DNA from: JAYUHK01 sp043778415
Lineage (GTDB): Bacteria; Bacteroidota; Bacteroidia; Chitinophagales; Saprospiraceae
Assembly (NCBI GenBank): GCA_043778415.1
Contig: JAYWGG010000162.1
Span: 1-24,118 of the forward strand
DNA length: 24,118 bases
Reading direction: 5' to 3'
Position 1 is the first letter of the stretch. Each line of letters opens with the position of its first letter. Both the position numbers and the translations under genes were made by a program. Shown here one piece after another: positions 8,687-17,939 of this stretch. A model generated the notes under the pieces. It made no database searches. It was given only the letters and a program-made list of their open reading frames with translations, and was not told where the DNA came from.

Positions 8687-9832
8687 ATGAAAATAATCAT
8701 CTTAAATTTTTTGATTTTGATGGCTTTATTTTCGGCGGAAGCAGAAAATAATTTTTATTTTTCTAAAAATATTTCAATAAATCGTGACAGCTTTATTTGC
8801 CCAAAAAATATGATTGTTGGTCTTGATGCAAGAGATTGTTATGCGACCGTTAAGTTTCCGATTCCGTTGGCGGCAACAGATTCCGCAGCACTTTGTGGAT
8901 ATGAAATTTCATTTCCAAAAGAACTCAATGAGCGCGTGAGAAGGACGAACCTCAAAGGAGAATATCCAATATCTTATACTTATTTTCCGGTCGGCGACTA
9001 CCCTATTGAGTATTTTTATGCTGATTCTATTGAAAAAAAGATAATTTGTGTTATGAATTTGTCGGTAAGAGATTTGAAACCACCGATGGTAATATTGAGA
9101 GAACAAAATGAAATCAAGTTGGATTCTTCGGGTACAAAAACGATAGCTGCGAGTTTTTTTGATGCTGGAACTTGCGACAAATGCTCGGCTTTTGACTTCA
9201 AAGTAAGCCGAAAAAAATTAAACGCCCCTGAAAAAGATTGGACAAAAATGAGTGATTTTGTGACATTTACTTGTGAAGATGCAGGCGATACCGTGTTGGT
9301 CAAACTTATAGCGATACAAAAGAGAGATAAGTTTCCAGAAGTCGTCAAAAATGAAGGTATTTCTATAGCGATAGTCCACGAAAATCCAAGCGCAAAATTT
9401 GTTTGTCCTCCGCATTTGACTGTTAATTTGTCCGATTTGAAACTTTCAAAAGACGAAATGCTCAACTACGATGAGCAAACGTTACAATATTTGGACGAAC
9501 ATTTCGGAGCAGTCCGAAATTTGGAGTCGGAGCGAAAAAGTATCATCGTTTTGACTGCCGATAGCACGTCGGGATACATGAAAACGGAAATAAAAGACGG
9601 TGTTGTCAGTAGATGCCGAAAAGAAAAAATATATCGACACGCAGATGTTTTAGACATGGAAATAAATTATGAGCAAAAGAAATTCATAATAACTAAATTT
9701 TTACGTCAATTTTCGATTTATCCATTTCCGATAGAACGAAGTTGTCAGCATGGACAACCGATTCCGGAGTACAACGAACAAATGTCCAATAATGATGCAG
9801 GCGGTTGTTTTCAGATTCTCACCATAAAATAG
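8687..9832 (+). CDS. Secreted protein with degenerate HYR-like repeats
   Basis: A 381-residue exported protein of unknown function. Residues 1-19 form a hydrophobic signal peptide (MKIIILNFLILMALFSAEA). The mature part reads like divergent HYR (hyalin-repeat, immunoglobulin-like) modules. There is a CPKNMIV start and CYATVKFPIP near residues 38-60, PVGDYPIEYFYAD at about 105-117 ending in VRDLKPP, then TFTCEDAGDTVLVKL at about 200-215, and a further CPPHLTVNL near 242. These match the 'CP..itv / G.y.V.Y.atD / tC.D.G' pattern common in adhesive secreted proteins of Saprospiria. The last ~140 residues match nothing I know. No type IX sorting domain is evident. The gene diverges from mraZ. Confidence 0.72.
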   Translation: MKIIILNFLILMALFSAEAENNFYFSKNISINRDSFICPKNMIVGLDARDCYATVKFPIPLAATDSAALCGYEISFPKELNERVRRTNLKGEYPISYTYFPVGDYPIEYFYADSIEKKIICVMNLSVRDLKPPMVILREQNEIKLDSSGTKTIAASFFDAGTCDKCSAFDFKVSRKKLNAPEKDWTKMSDFVTFTCEDAGDTVLVKLIAIQKRDKFPEVVKNEGISIAIVHENPSAKFVCPPHLTVNLSDLKLSKDEMLNYDEQTLQYLDEHFGAVRNLESERKSIIVLTADSTSGYMKTEIKDGVVSRCRKEKIYRHADVLDMEINYEQKKFIITKFLRQFSIYPFPIERSCQHGQPIPEYNEQMSNNDAGGCFQILTIK

Positions 9833-9965
9833 GTGTCGGCATCGATTCGCTTATTTATTTGATTGTCCGCACCATATTTTAGTTTGCGAAGAAATATTAC
9901 ACATTAAAGAAATAAAAATTGGTTTGAGGTAGGCTATTTATGAAGGTCAGGACGCTCAAATTTTG

Positions 9966-9973
9966 TATTTTTG
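9966..9973 (+). promoter_or_regulatory. Candidate Bacteroidota -7 box (TATTTTTG)
   Basis: TATTTTTG fits TAnnTTTG and lies 32 bases before the ATG of the TlpA-like gene at 10006. I do not see a well-spaced TTG -33 element, and the region is T-rich, so chance matching is possible. Confidence 0.35.
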
Positions 9974-10005
9974 TTTTTTATTAAGATTACTTATTTTTTT
10001 AATTT

Positions 10006-13000
10006 ATGTCACGTTTATTCATTTTTTTGATTAAAATAGTTATTATTGTTTCAATTATTTGTATCAAAATCTCGCACTCCGTTGCGCAAAATAGTTCTTC
10101 CAATAATTTGAGATGGGTAAAAATATCGGGCGAAGTTCAAAATCCTAAAGCGGAAAAAATTACTCTTACAGTTTTTAATGATTTTATTAATCCTCCGACC
10201 GTAAAAGAAACCTACGCAGATGGATTTTTACGCTTCAATTTTGATGTTCAAATATCAGAATCTACTTCTGCTGTAATAAATTTTTTGGGCGATGAAATTG
10301 AATTATTTTTAGAACTCGACGACAATATTAACCTAAATTTTGACGGAAATGACCCGTCTGGAACTGCGGTCTTTAGCGGCAAAGGAGCAGAACACAATAG
10401 GTTCTTGAAAAGTTATAATTATACGTTTAAATACCTGACTACCAATACGTTAAGGTATGACATGACTCAAAAAAAACCTGCTCAATTTAAGACCTTTTTG
10501 GACGAAATACATTTGCGGAGGTGGTCTTTTTTTCAGAATTATGACCCTAAATCTAAAGCTCAATTTTCTTCCGAATTTCTTTATTTTGTCTATGCCAATA
10601 TTGACTATTGGTGGGCTAAAAATCTTCTAAAATACCGTGCTGACCATGCGACTGCTTTGGGTTCTGCTGTACCGATTTCATTGCCGGACGACTATTTTAA
10701 TTTTCTGAAAACAATCAATTATAACGAAAAAAATTATCTAAAAAATAAGAATTTTGTCGAATTTTTGGACTTATTTGTCACTTGGTTCAAGCAAGATAGG
10801 CTGCAAGTTGACAGACTTTTAGAGCAAATCGCGCCGATTTCGGTTGCCATTGACTCTATTCCGATTTATGATGAGCCGACTCCCAGTAAAGTGCATATTG
10901 GTAATTTATTCAATTCTATCCCTGTCACGTTTTTAGATAAATATTGTAATATTATTTCTTCGGATTCTGCCCAGCTAAATTTTCAAAATCCCACAGAATG
11001 TTATTATAAAATCCAAACTGCGGACAACTGGACGGTGTGGGGAAAGGCGACAGATTTTGTGTCAAATCAAAATCAAGTCAAACGTCCAGTTCAACAAAAA
11101 GAAAAATTAATCGTTGAAAATCAACGAGTTGCGATGAAAATTATTTGTTGGATGGATAATTTGACATTGCGCAACAAGCCAGAAGATGAACTTAGCACAG
11201 CTACATTTGTCAAAAATGAGGTTTTGGATTATCTAAATCAAAAAACCGAAAATCGAATAATGTACACGATTGACGGCACACATTATATGGATATTTTTTA
11301 TAAAGTGCGCACCAAAAACGGACTCGAAGGCTGGATATTTGGAGGCGGAGTCAATATTTTTGAAAAAACAGACACGATTCGTACCGAAACAGAGCAGATT
11401 ATGCCCGAAAAAATCTCTAAATTAAATGACTTTGATAGAGTATTTTCGGAAAATATATTGAATTTTGTAACTGCAACAGACATAATTCGCCGCTCCTATG
11501 TGGAGTCGCCGATTACTCTGAAGGTAATAGTAGATGAATTTTTTGCTACTAATCAGGTCAAAAAATACGACTTGGCGGTTCTGAAAGCGTACAACGCAGC
11601 TTACGAAAATTGGAAGAATACCCTTGATAATCAAGCGAATATAAAATTACAAACTGGAAAGTCAAGCACTTTTACCGCTCAAAATTCCAATAAATACAAA
11701 ACCTTACCTGTCACTAATATTTTTGACAAGTACGGCAACAAACAGGCTGTAACAAATAGTAAACCTTCGGCGAAAATATTTACACTGATTAATAAAAGTT
11801 ATCCAGAGTTGGAGTGGGCGATTGTCACAGAAAACCTAAAAAAGACAAAAATTTCGATTGAAATATCAAGTGATACTCGGCTTGGGTTACAACTAATCTT
11901 GTTCAAAGACCCTACTCTTTACACCGAAACTGTCTGCAAATTAGTTCCAAATGCAAGCAACGGAATCGAAAGTTCCTTTGAAATAAATTGTTCTACTTTG
12001 GGCGAGATTCGGTACGGCGACAAAAAAATTGAACTTTTTGTAGAGCCGGGAGATGAAATCTACCTAAAATTCGATGGTCGCGATATGTTTTCTTCTATCC
12101 GTGCGGAAGGAAAAGGCAGCGTGAATAACAACTATATTTTTGACTTCAAACGAAAATTTGATGTCACAGATATTGAAATGAAAGAAAAAATAAAAACATA
12201 TAATTTCCAAAATTACAAGACTTATATGCGCAATCTTTTGCGCATAAAACAAAAATACCTGCAAGAATATCCCGCAAACAAACAATTTTCAAACAATTTC
12301 AAATACTATTCAGCAGCAGATATTATTTATTGGTTTGGATTTTATCTCCTCAACTATCCCTACGAATATCCGCTTTTTCATGAGATGGAATCGCCTATGC
12401 AGCTGCCAGAGTCTTATTATGAATTCCTCAACGAAATAAATATCAGTGCTGCCAATGTGTTGCCAAATCAATATTATTCATTTTTTCTTCAACAATATTT
12501 AGACTATTCCAATCAAATTTCTAAACAAAAAGTTGAAACTGAAACTAATTTTGCAAACTCTCTTTTGACAGGCGAAGCTCAAGCGTTTATGAATGCAAAA
12601 TCTTTAACTTTTGAATTTAAAAGAGATGGTTGTGACATGGTAGCACCTCGAATGATTAAGTTTTTAGAAACCTGTACCTATCCTAAATACAAAAATTGGA
12701 TGCTTGAATTGTATCAAAGCAGCAAGCGAAGTTTGGACGGAGAGCAAGCTCCCAGCTTTTTAGTGCGTGATAATTTGGGCAAACTTTACACCAATACGGA
12801 CTTTTTAGGAAAGGTGGTTTGTATTGATTTTTGGGCGACTTGGTGCGAACCGTGCCTAATATCCATGAAATCCACTCAACATTTAGCCAATAAGTTGAAA
12901 TTAAATAACGTCACATTTTTATATTTTTCTGTTGATGATAAAAAAGAAACTTGGGAAAAGTATCTCAAAAATCACCCATTGGACGGACTGCAATTATTTC

Positions 13001-13152
13001 CTGATTCGGTAAAGCAACTTTGTTTTTCTTTCCACATCAATAGCCTTCCTCACTATGTAGTGTTAGATAAAGACGGAAAAATAGTTAAAGTTTACAACGG
13101 AAATCCAGACGAAAACGAGTTGGAGAAATTTATTTTGGGTCTTGAAAATTGA
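10006..13152 (+). CDS. Large secreted protein: duplicated N-terminal module, SH3-like middle, C-terminal TlpA/ResA thioredoxin domain
   Basis: A 1048-residue exported protein. A hydrophobic signal peptide covers about residues 1-28, ending IKISHSVAQ. Two related modules lie at about 33-270 and 595-835. Each has a beta-rich part ending in a D-x-N/Y-L-x-FDG turn followed by a GKG segment, then a helical part with Q-F-S-x-x-F, Y-W and L-P-x-x-Y-x-F-L. Between them are SH3-like stretches at about 309-350 and 377-460 (LTLRNKPEDE, then VRTKNGLEGWIFGGG). The C-terminal domain (about 910-1048) is a TlpA-type thioredoxin with FWATWCEPC (C947, C950) and a probable cis-proline in INSLPHYVV. It is likely a periplasmic or surface thiol-disulfide oxidoreductase; substrates are unknown. 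Convergent with purB, 10 bases apart. Confidence 0.82.
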   Translation: MSRLFIFLIKIVIIVSIICIKISHSVAQNSSSNNLRWVKISGEVQNPKAEKITLTVFNDFINPPTVKETYADGFLRFNFDVQISESTSAVINFLGDEIELFLELDDNINLNFDGNDPSGTAVFSGKGAEHNRFLKSYNYTFKYLTTNTLRYDMTQKKPAQFKTFLDEIHLRRWSFFQNYDPKSKAQFSSEFLYFVYANIDYWWAKNLLKYRADHATALGSAVPISLPDDYFNFLKTINYNEKNYLKNKNFVEFLDLFVTWFKQDRLQVDRLLEQIAPISVAIDSIPIYDEPTPSKVHIGNLFNSIPVTFLDKYCNIISSDSAQLNFQNPTECYYKIQTADNWTVWGKATDFVSNQNQVKRPVQQKEKLIVENQRVAMKIICWMDNLTLRNKPEDELSTATFVKNEVLDYLNQKTENRIMYTIDGTHYMDIFYKVRTKNGLEGWIFGGGVNIFEKTDTIRTETEQIMPEKISKLNDFDRVFSENILNFVTATDIIRRSYVESPITLKVIVDEFFATNQVKKYDLAVLKAYNAAYENWKNTLDNQANIKLQTGKSSTFTAQNSNKYKTLPVTNIFDKYGNKQAVTNSKPSAKIFTLINKSYPELEWAIVTENLKKTKISIEISSDTRLGLQLILFKDPTLYTETVCKLVPNASNGIESSFEINCSTLGEIRYGDKKIELFVEPGDEIYLKFDGRDMFSSIRAEGKGSVNNNYIFDFKRKFDVTDIEMKEKIKTYNFQNYKTYMRNLLRIKQKYLQEYPANKQFSNNFKYYSAADIIYWFGFYLLNYPYEYPLFHEMESPMQLPESYYEFLNEINISAANVLPNQYYSFFLQQYLDYSNQISKQKVETETNFANSLLTGEAQAFMNAKSLTFEFKRDGCDMVAPRMIKFLETCTYPKYKNWMLELYQSSKRSLDGEQAPSFLVRDNLGKLYTNTDFLGKVVCIDFWATWCEPCLISMKSTQHLANKLKLNNVTFLYFSVDDKKETWEKYLKNHPLDGLQLFPDSVKQLCFSFHINSLPHYVVLDKDGKIVKVYNGNPDENELEKFILGLEN

Positions 13153-13157
13153 AAAAA

Positions 13158-13183
13158 TGTAATTATATGCCGATATAATTGTG
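13158..13183 (-). terminator. Palindrome at the convergent gene ends, likely purB terminator
   Basis: AATTATAT (13161-13168) and ATATAATT (13173-13180) form a perfect 8-bp stem around a GCCG loop, extendable by G-U pairs. On the minus strand it includes the last codons and stop of purB and is followed by ACATTTTTTC, giving a U-rich tail. On the plus strand no T-run follows, so it probably serves purB only. The stem is AT-rich and weak. Confidence 0.4.
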
Positions 13184-14494
13184 TGGCTCAATTTGTAAAA
13201 GCTCTTGTTTTAAGATGTCACTAATCTGTAAATTATCGATAAAATTTATAATGTCTTTGCGCTCAACTTTTGCCTTTCCGCGAGTCAATTCTTTAAGTAA
13301 TTCGTAAGGATTTTCGATGCCTTCTCTTCGCAGTATTGACTGGATAGCTTCAGCTACAACCATCTGATTATTAATTAAATCCATATTTATTTTATCCATA
13401 TTTAACTCTATCTTGGACAAACCTTTTACGATTGATTTGAGTGCAATAAGAGTATGAGAGAACGGTACGCCCAAATTTCGCAAAACAGTACTATCTGTCA
13501 AATCTCGCTGCAATCTTGAGATAGGTAACTTGTCACTAAAGTGCGAAAAAATTGCATTTCCTATGCCCAGATTTCCCTCTGCATTTTCAAAATCAATCGG
13601 ATTTACTTTGTGCGGCATTGCGGACGAGCCTATTTCGCCAGCGACGGTTTTTTGTTTAAAACAATCCAACATAACATAAGTCCAAACATCTCTACAAAAA
13701 TCGATTAGAATAATATTGATTCTTTTTACTGCGTCAAAAAGAGCTGCGAGATTGTCATAATGTTCTATTTGGGTAGTTGTTTGCTGTCTTGTAAGCCCTA
13801 AAATACTTGTCACAAAATCGTCAGAAAAAATTTTCCAATCAAAATTTGGATACGTTACATGGTGCGCATTAAAATTGCCAGTAGCACCACCGAATTTAGC
13901 TTCAATAGAAATATTTTGTAGTATAAGAACCTGCTTTTTCAATCGTTCTACAAAAACTAAAAATTCTTTTCCGAGCGTTGTTGGCGACGCTGGCTGTCCA
14001 TGTGTACGAGCTAAAAACGGTATATTTTTCCAACTTTGTGACATTTTTTCTATCTCATTGATTAATGTCACAATTTGAGGATAATAAACTCGCTCCAAAG
14101 CCAATCGGAGGCTGTACGGAATTGCGGTATTGTTAATATCTTGCGAAGTAAGACCAAAATGTATCAACTCTTTCCACTTGCCGAGTCCGAGTGATTCAAA
14201 TTTTTCTTTCAAAAAATATTCTACCGCTTTTACATCGTGGTTGGTAGTTTTTTCAATCAGTTTTATAGCTTTTGCATCTGACAAACTAAATTGATGATAA
14301 ATACCCCTAATTTCAAAAATTGCATTTTCAGGTATGTCGCAAAGTTGTGGAATTTTTAAATTTATTAACGCAATAAAATATTCTACTTCGACGAAAATTC
14401 GATATTTTATTAGTGCATATTCGGAAAAATATTCCGAAAAATCCGAAGTCTTGTCGGCGTATCTTCCATCTATCGGCGAAATTGCGGTAAGCAT
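13163..14494 (-). CDS. purB: Adenylosuccinate lyase (PurB)
   Basis: Fumarase-superfamily homotetrameric enzyme that removes fumarate from SAICAR and from adenylosuccinate in purine synthesis. The 443-residue product is normal length. It starts with the typical AISPIDGRYADKT and has TTNHDVKAVEYFLKE, the catalytic-region histidine in ARTHGQPASPTT, and the signature loop GSSAMPHKVNPIDFENAEG with S290-S291. This longer signature and the SPIDGRY start match the E. coli-type subgroup. It lies 8 bases after the stop of the upstream thioesterase gene on the same strand, so the two are probably co-transcribed. Its end faces the TlpA-like gene with 10 bases between stops. Confidence 0.96.
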   Translation of the reverse strand: MLTAISPIDGRYADKTSDFSEYFSEYALIKYRIFVEVEYFIALINLKIPQLCDIPENAIFEIRGIYHQFSLSDAKAIKLIEKTTNHDVKAVEYFLKEKFESLGLGKWKELIHFGLTSQDINNTAIPYSLRLALERVYYPQIVTLINEIEKMSQSWKNIPFLARTHGQPASPTTLGKEFLVFVERLKKQVLILQNISIEAKFGGATGNFNAHHVTYPNFDWKIFSDDFVTSILGLTRQQTTTQIEHYDNLAALFDAVKRINIILIDFCRDVWTYVMLDCFKQKTVAGEIGSSAMPHKVNPIDFENAEGNLGIGNAIFSHFSDKLPISRLQRDLTDSTVLRNLGVPFSHTLIALKSIVKGLSKIELNMDKINMDLINNQMVVAEAIQSILRREGIENPYELLKELTRGKAKVERKDIINFIDNLQISDILKQELLQIEPHNYIGI

Positions 14495-14502
14495 AAAAAA
14501 AA

Positions 14503-14919
14503 TTAAGAATTACTAAAATGAATTAAAAGTCTGTCTATCAGATAGTTAGGTGTCAAAAGTCGCTTTTTGTTGCTTCGGTCTATAAAGCAGAGTTTTACTT
14601 CCCCGCCACAAATTAGCTTGCGTTTTTCATTAAAAATTTCGACAAAAAAAGTAATTGTATCGGTAGGTAGTTTGCGTAAAGTCGTTTCGATAGTCAGTAA
14701 ATCGTCATAAAGCGCGGGGCGAATATACCTTATTTGTAGGCTCATAACTGGCATTAAGATACCATGTTCTTCCTCCATTTCTTTATAACTTAAGCCCAAA
14801 CTTCGTATCATTTCGACTCTACCGACCTCAAAAAATTGCGCGTAGTTGCCATAATATAGGTAGCCCATAGGGTCAGTTTCGCCGTATCTTACACGGAGTT
14901 GCGTACTGGTTGTGAGCAT
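14503..14919 (-). CDS. Acyl-CoA thioesterase, 4HBT (YbgC/FadM-like) family
   Basis: A 138-residue hot-dog-fold protein likely to hydrolyse acyl-CoA thioesters in the cytoplasm. The N-terminal motif VRYGETDPMGYLYYGNYAQF contains the family's catalytic aspartate (D16) and the Y-x-NY element. The rest (VEMIRSLG, LQIRYIRPALYDD) follows the usual 4HBT pattern. YbgC itself has His where this protein has Tyr in the 'YYGNY' segment; this is the form I associate with Bacteroidota members. The substrate cannot be read from sequence. It heads a two-gene unit with purB. The start at 14919 gives the normal short leader before RVRYGETD. Confidence 0.85.
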   Translation of the reverse strand: MLTTSTQLRVRYGETDPMGYLYYGNYAQFFEVGRVEMIRSLGLSYKEMEEEHGILMPVMSLQIRYIRPALYDDLLTIETTLRKLPTDTITFFVEIFNEKRKLICGGEVKLCFIDRSNKKRLLTPNYLIDRLLIHFSNS

Positions 14920-15038
14920 TTTAGACGATTTTTTGTTAAAATTGATTCTATTGCAGTGGATTTTATTACGTCTTTCCGCACAATATTAACACTAAATTTT
15001 AATATCTTTACCAATAAACAATAAAATTTACTTAAATA

Positions 15039-17939
15039 ATGAAATATTTTGTCACAATTTTGGTATTTATTTTAATAAATATCGTAAAAATAAATGCTCA
15101 AACCAGCGAAATAATAAATCCTACGCCTGCCGCGGCAAGAATGGACGGATTGGGGCAGCGGCAGAAACTTCAAAATAATTCGGTGGTCAATAATGTACCT
15201 TTTCGTTCTGTCGGACCGACTATCATGGGCGGACGAGTAGTAGATTTGGACGTAGATGAAACTGACCCAACGCACTTTTTGGCGGCTTACGCATCGGGGG
15301 GATTGTGGAAAACTGAAAATAATGGAACTACTTTTAAATCCATCTTTGACCATGAATTGGCGATGACCATAGGCGATATTGCTGTAAATTGGAAACAAAA
15401 TATAATTTGGATTGGCACGGGCGAAAATAATTCGAGTCGCTCCTCCTATTCTGGTGTAGGGGTATATAAAAGTTCAGATGGAGGAAAAAGTTGGCAACAC
15501 AAGGGATTGGAAGAAACCCAACATATAGGAAGAATTATCTTGCACCCAGCGGATACAAATACACTGTGGGTAGCTGCATTGGGTCACTTGTACTCGCACA
15601 ATTCTGAACGTGGAATCTATAAAACAAGTGACGGCGGTAAAAATTGGAAAAAAACTTTATTCGTAAGTGATTCTTGTGGAGCAATAGATTTAATAATAGA
15701 TCCACTCAACAGCAACATTTTATACGCTTCTTCATGGCAACGGGAACGTTCTGCATGGAATTTTTCGGGTGCTGGTATCGAAACAGGTATTTGGAAAAGT
15801 ACAGACGGTGGCGAAAATTGGGCTTTAATAACTACCTCTGATAGCGGATTTCCGACAGGTAATGGAACGGGTAGAATTGGTCTGCAAAGAGTTGTAATAG
15901 ACGGAAAAACAATAATTTGTGCTGTTCACGACAATCAAAATCATCGACCAAAAGATACAAAAGATAAGAAAATAGATAATTTAGACAAAAATGAATTTCG
16001 TAAAATTACAAAAGAAGATTTTTTAAAATTAGAAAAAAACAAAATTATTAGTTTTTTAAAAGTCAATAATTTTCCTAAAAAATATACTGCTGATACCATT
16101 TTTGAGTTGGTCAAATTGGATAAAATAAAGCCTTCTGCATTGGCGGATTATTTGGAAGATGCCAATGCTCAATTATTTGACACAGAGGTTATTGGGGCGG
16201 AAATTTGGCGCAGTTTAGACGACGGAGCTTCTTGGAAAAAATGCAACGAGCAATTTTTAGATGATACTTACTACTCTTACGGTTACTATTTTGCACAAAT
16301 TAGAATTTCGTCACAAAATCCAAAAAAAATATATATTTCCGCCGTTCCCCTTTTGAAAAGTTCAGATGGAGGAAAAACTTTTATCAATACTAATTCTGAA
16401 AATATCCACGGCGACCACCACGCATTGTGGATAAACCCTAAAAATGAAAAACATCTTATCAATGGCAGTGATGGCGGCATCAATATCAGCTATGACGAAG
16501 GAGAAAGTTGGTTGCGCTGCAATTCGCCTCCGACTGGTCAATTTTACGCTGTGAACGTCGATAATGCTGAACCTTACAATATTTATGGGGGACTTCAAGA
16601 CAACGGAGTTTGGAAAGGTCCGAGCACTTATTCTCCATCGTTGGGCTGGCAATCTATCGGCAAATATCCGTACCAGTTTCTGTCTGGTGGAGATGGAATG
16701 CAGGTGCAAATTGACCCAAAAGATAACCAAATAATTTATACTGGTTCTCAATTTGGTTATTATTCGAGGATAAATCTGAAAGATGGAACACGGAAAAATA
16801 TCATGCCAAAGCACAACTTGGGTGAGCGACCGCTTCGTTTTAATTGGCAAACACCCATTTTATTATCGTCACACAATTCTAATATTTTATATTTTGGAGC
16901 CAATAAACTTTTTAGAAGTTTTAATCAAGGAGATGATTGGGAATCCATTTCTGAAGACTTAACGAAGGGTGGAAAAAAAGGAAATATTCCTTTTGGCACT
17001 GTCACAACTATTTCAGAATCTGAAAAGAAATTTGGACTCATATATGTTGGTACAGACGACGGAAATCTGGCGGTCACCAAAGACGGCGGAAATAATTGGA
17101 ATTTTATCCAAAATAATCTGCCAAAAAATCTTTGGGCTACTCGTATTCAGGCGAGTACGCACGAATTGGGTCGAGTTTATTGCGCTTTGAACGCTTATCG
17201 AAATGATAATTTTAAACCATATTTGTATTATTCTGAAAATTTTGGGGAAACTTGGAAGGCGATTGGAACAAATTTGCCGATGGAGCCTATCAATGTGGTA
17301 AAAGAAGACCCTAAAAATTCCGATATTTTGTATGTCGGAACTGACAACGGTTTGTATATTTCGGTAGATAAGGGAGAAAATTTTATGGCTATGAACAATA
17401 ATTTACCTGCGGTTGCCGTGCATGATTTGGTAATTCATCGGAAAGCCAGCGATATTATAGTCGGTACGCATGGTCGTTCCGTGTATGTTGCGAGCGTCGC
17501 TGAAATACAAAAGCTGAACCCCGAAATTTTAAATTCTGATTTATATTTGTTTGATATTCAGCTTGTTAGCTTCGATGAAAATTGGGGAAACAGCGACTAT
17601 TCTTGGGAAATTGCAAAAGACCCAATCATAAAATTTCCGATTTTTTGTAAAGAAAATGGTATCGTAGAACTAAAAATTAAAACCGAAAAAGGAATGATTC
17701 TACAGACTTTTCAAAAAATTGTCACAAAAGGGATAAATTATGTAGAATATAATTTGACTTTTTCGCCAGAAAAATTAAAAAAGTATGAGGATTATTTGTC
17801 TTCGTCTAACACAGAGAAGGAAAAAAAAATAAATTTTTCAAAATCAAAATCGGGTAACTATTTTATTCAGAAAGGCAAATATGAAGTTTTTATGACGAAA
17901 GCAAACACAACTTTAAGCAAAAAATTTCTGGTAGAATGA
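15039..17939 (+). CDS. Secreted Asp-box / sortilin-like beta-propeller protein (annotated in relatives as glycosyl hydrolase)
   Basis: A 966-residue exported protein with a signal peptide at residues 1-20 (MKYFVTILVFILINIVKINA). From residue ~55 (FRSVGPTIMGGRVVDLDVD) onward it carries about ten Asp-box/BNR hairpins of the S-x-D-x-G-x-x-W type, such as SSDGGKSW near residue 145, TSDGGKNW, STDGGENW, SYDEGESW, TKDGGNNW and SVDKGENF. This implies one or two beta-propellers like VPS10/sortilin or xyloglucanase folds. A lysine-rich, unusually AT-rich stretch at about 305-380 interrupts them. The last ~130 residues are a separate C-terminal part. Relatives are often called glycosyl hydrolases, but I see no catalytic residues I can assign. 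The stop overlaps the next gene's start by 4 bases (ATGA). Confidence 0.85.
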   Translation: MKYFVTILVFILINIVKINAQTSEIINPTPAAARMDGLGQRQKLQNNSVVNNVPFRSVGPTIMGGRVVDLDVDETDPTHFLAAYASGGLWKTENNGTTFKSIFDHELAMTIGDIAVNWKQNIIWIGTGENNSSRSSYSGVGVYKSSDGGKSWQHKGLEETQHIGRIILHPADTNTLWVAALGHLYSHNSERGIYKTSDGGKNWKKTLFVSDSCGAIDLIIDPLNSNILYASSWQRERSAWNFSGAGIETGIWKSTDGGENWALITTSDSGFPTGNGTGRIGLQRVVIDGKTIICAVHDNQNHRPKDTKDKKIDNLDKNEFRKITKEDFLKLEKNKIISFLKVNNFPKKYTADTIFELVKLDKIKPSALADYLEDANAQLFDTEVIGAEIWRSLDDGASWKKCNEQFLDDTYYSYGYYFAQIRISSQNPKKIYISAVPLLKSSDGGKTFINTNSENIHGDHHALWINPKNEKHLINGSDGGINISYDEGESWLRCNSPPTGQFYAVNVDNAEPYNIYGGLQDNGVWKGPSTYSPSLGWQSIGKYPYQFLSGGDGMQVQIDPKDNQIIYTGSQFGYYSRINLKDGTRKNIMPKHNLGERPLRFNWQTPILLSSHNSNILYFGANKLFRSFNQGDDWESISEDLTKGGKKGNIPFGTVTTISESEKKFGLIYVGTDDGNLAVTKDGGNNWNFIQNNLPKNLWATRIQASTHELGRVYCALNAYRNDNFKPYLYYSENFGETWKAIGTNLPMEPINVVKEDPKNSDILYVGTDNGLYISVDKGENFMAMNNNLPAVAVHDLVIHRKASDIIVGTHGRSVYVASVAEIQKLNPEILNSDLYLFDIQLVSFDENWGNSDYSWEIAKDPIIKFPIFCKENGIVELKIKTEKGMILQTFQKIVTKGINYVEYNLTFSPEKLKKYEDYLSSSNTEKEKKINFSKSKSGNYFIQKGKYEVFMTKANTTLSKKFLVE

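Noticed and set aside
9016..9465. A 149-residue minus-strand open frame antisense to the HYR-like gene
   Set aside because: It lies fully inside the secreted-protein gene, whose frame is open for 381 residues with a signal peptide; the antisense frame is a by-product of composition.
9834..9880. Possible hairpin GGTG-TCGG / CCGCACC after the HYR-like gene
   Set aside because: The stem needs a bulge, the loop is about 25 bases, and no T-run follows; too weak to call a terminator.
16362..16850. A 162-residue minus-strand open frame antisense to the beta-propeller gene
   Set aside because: The plus-strand frame carries regular Asp-box repeats through this stretch; the antisense product resembles nothing and has no start signal.
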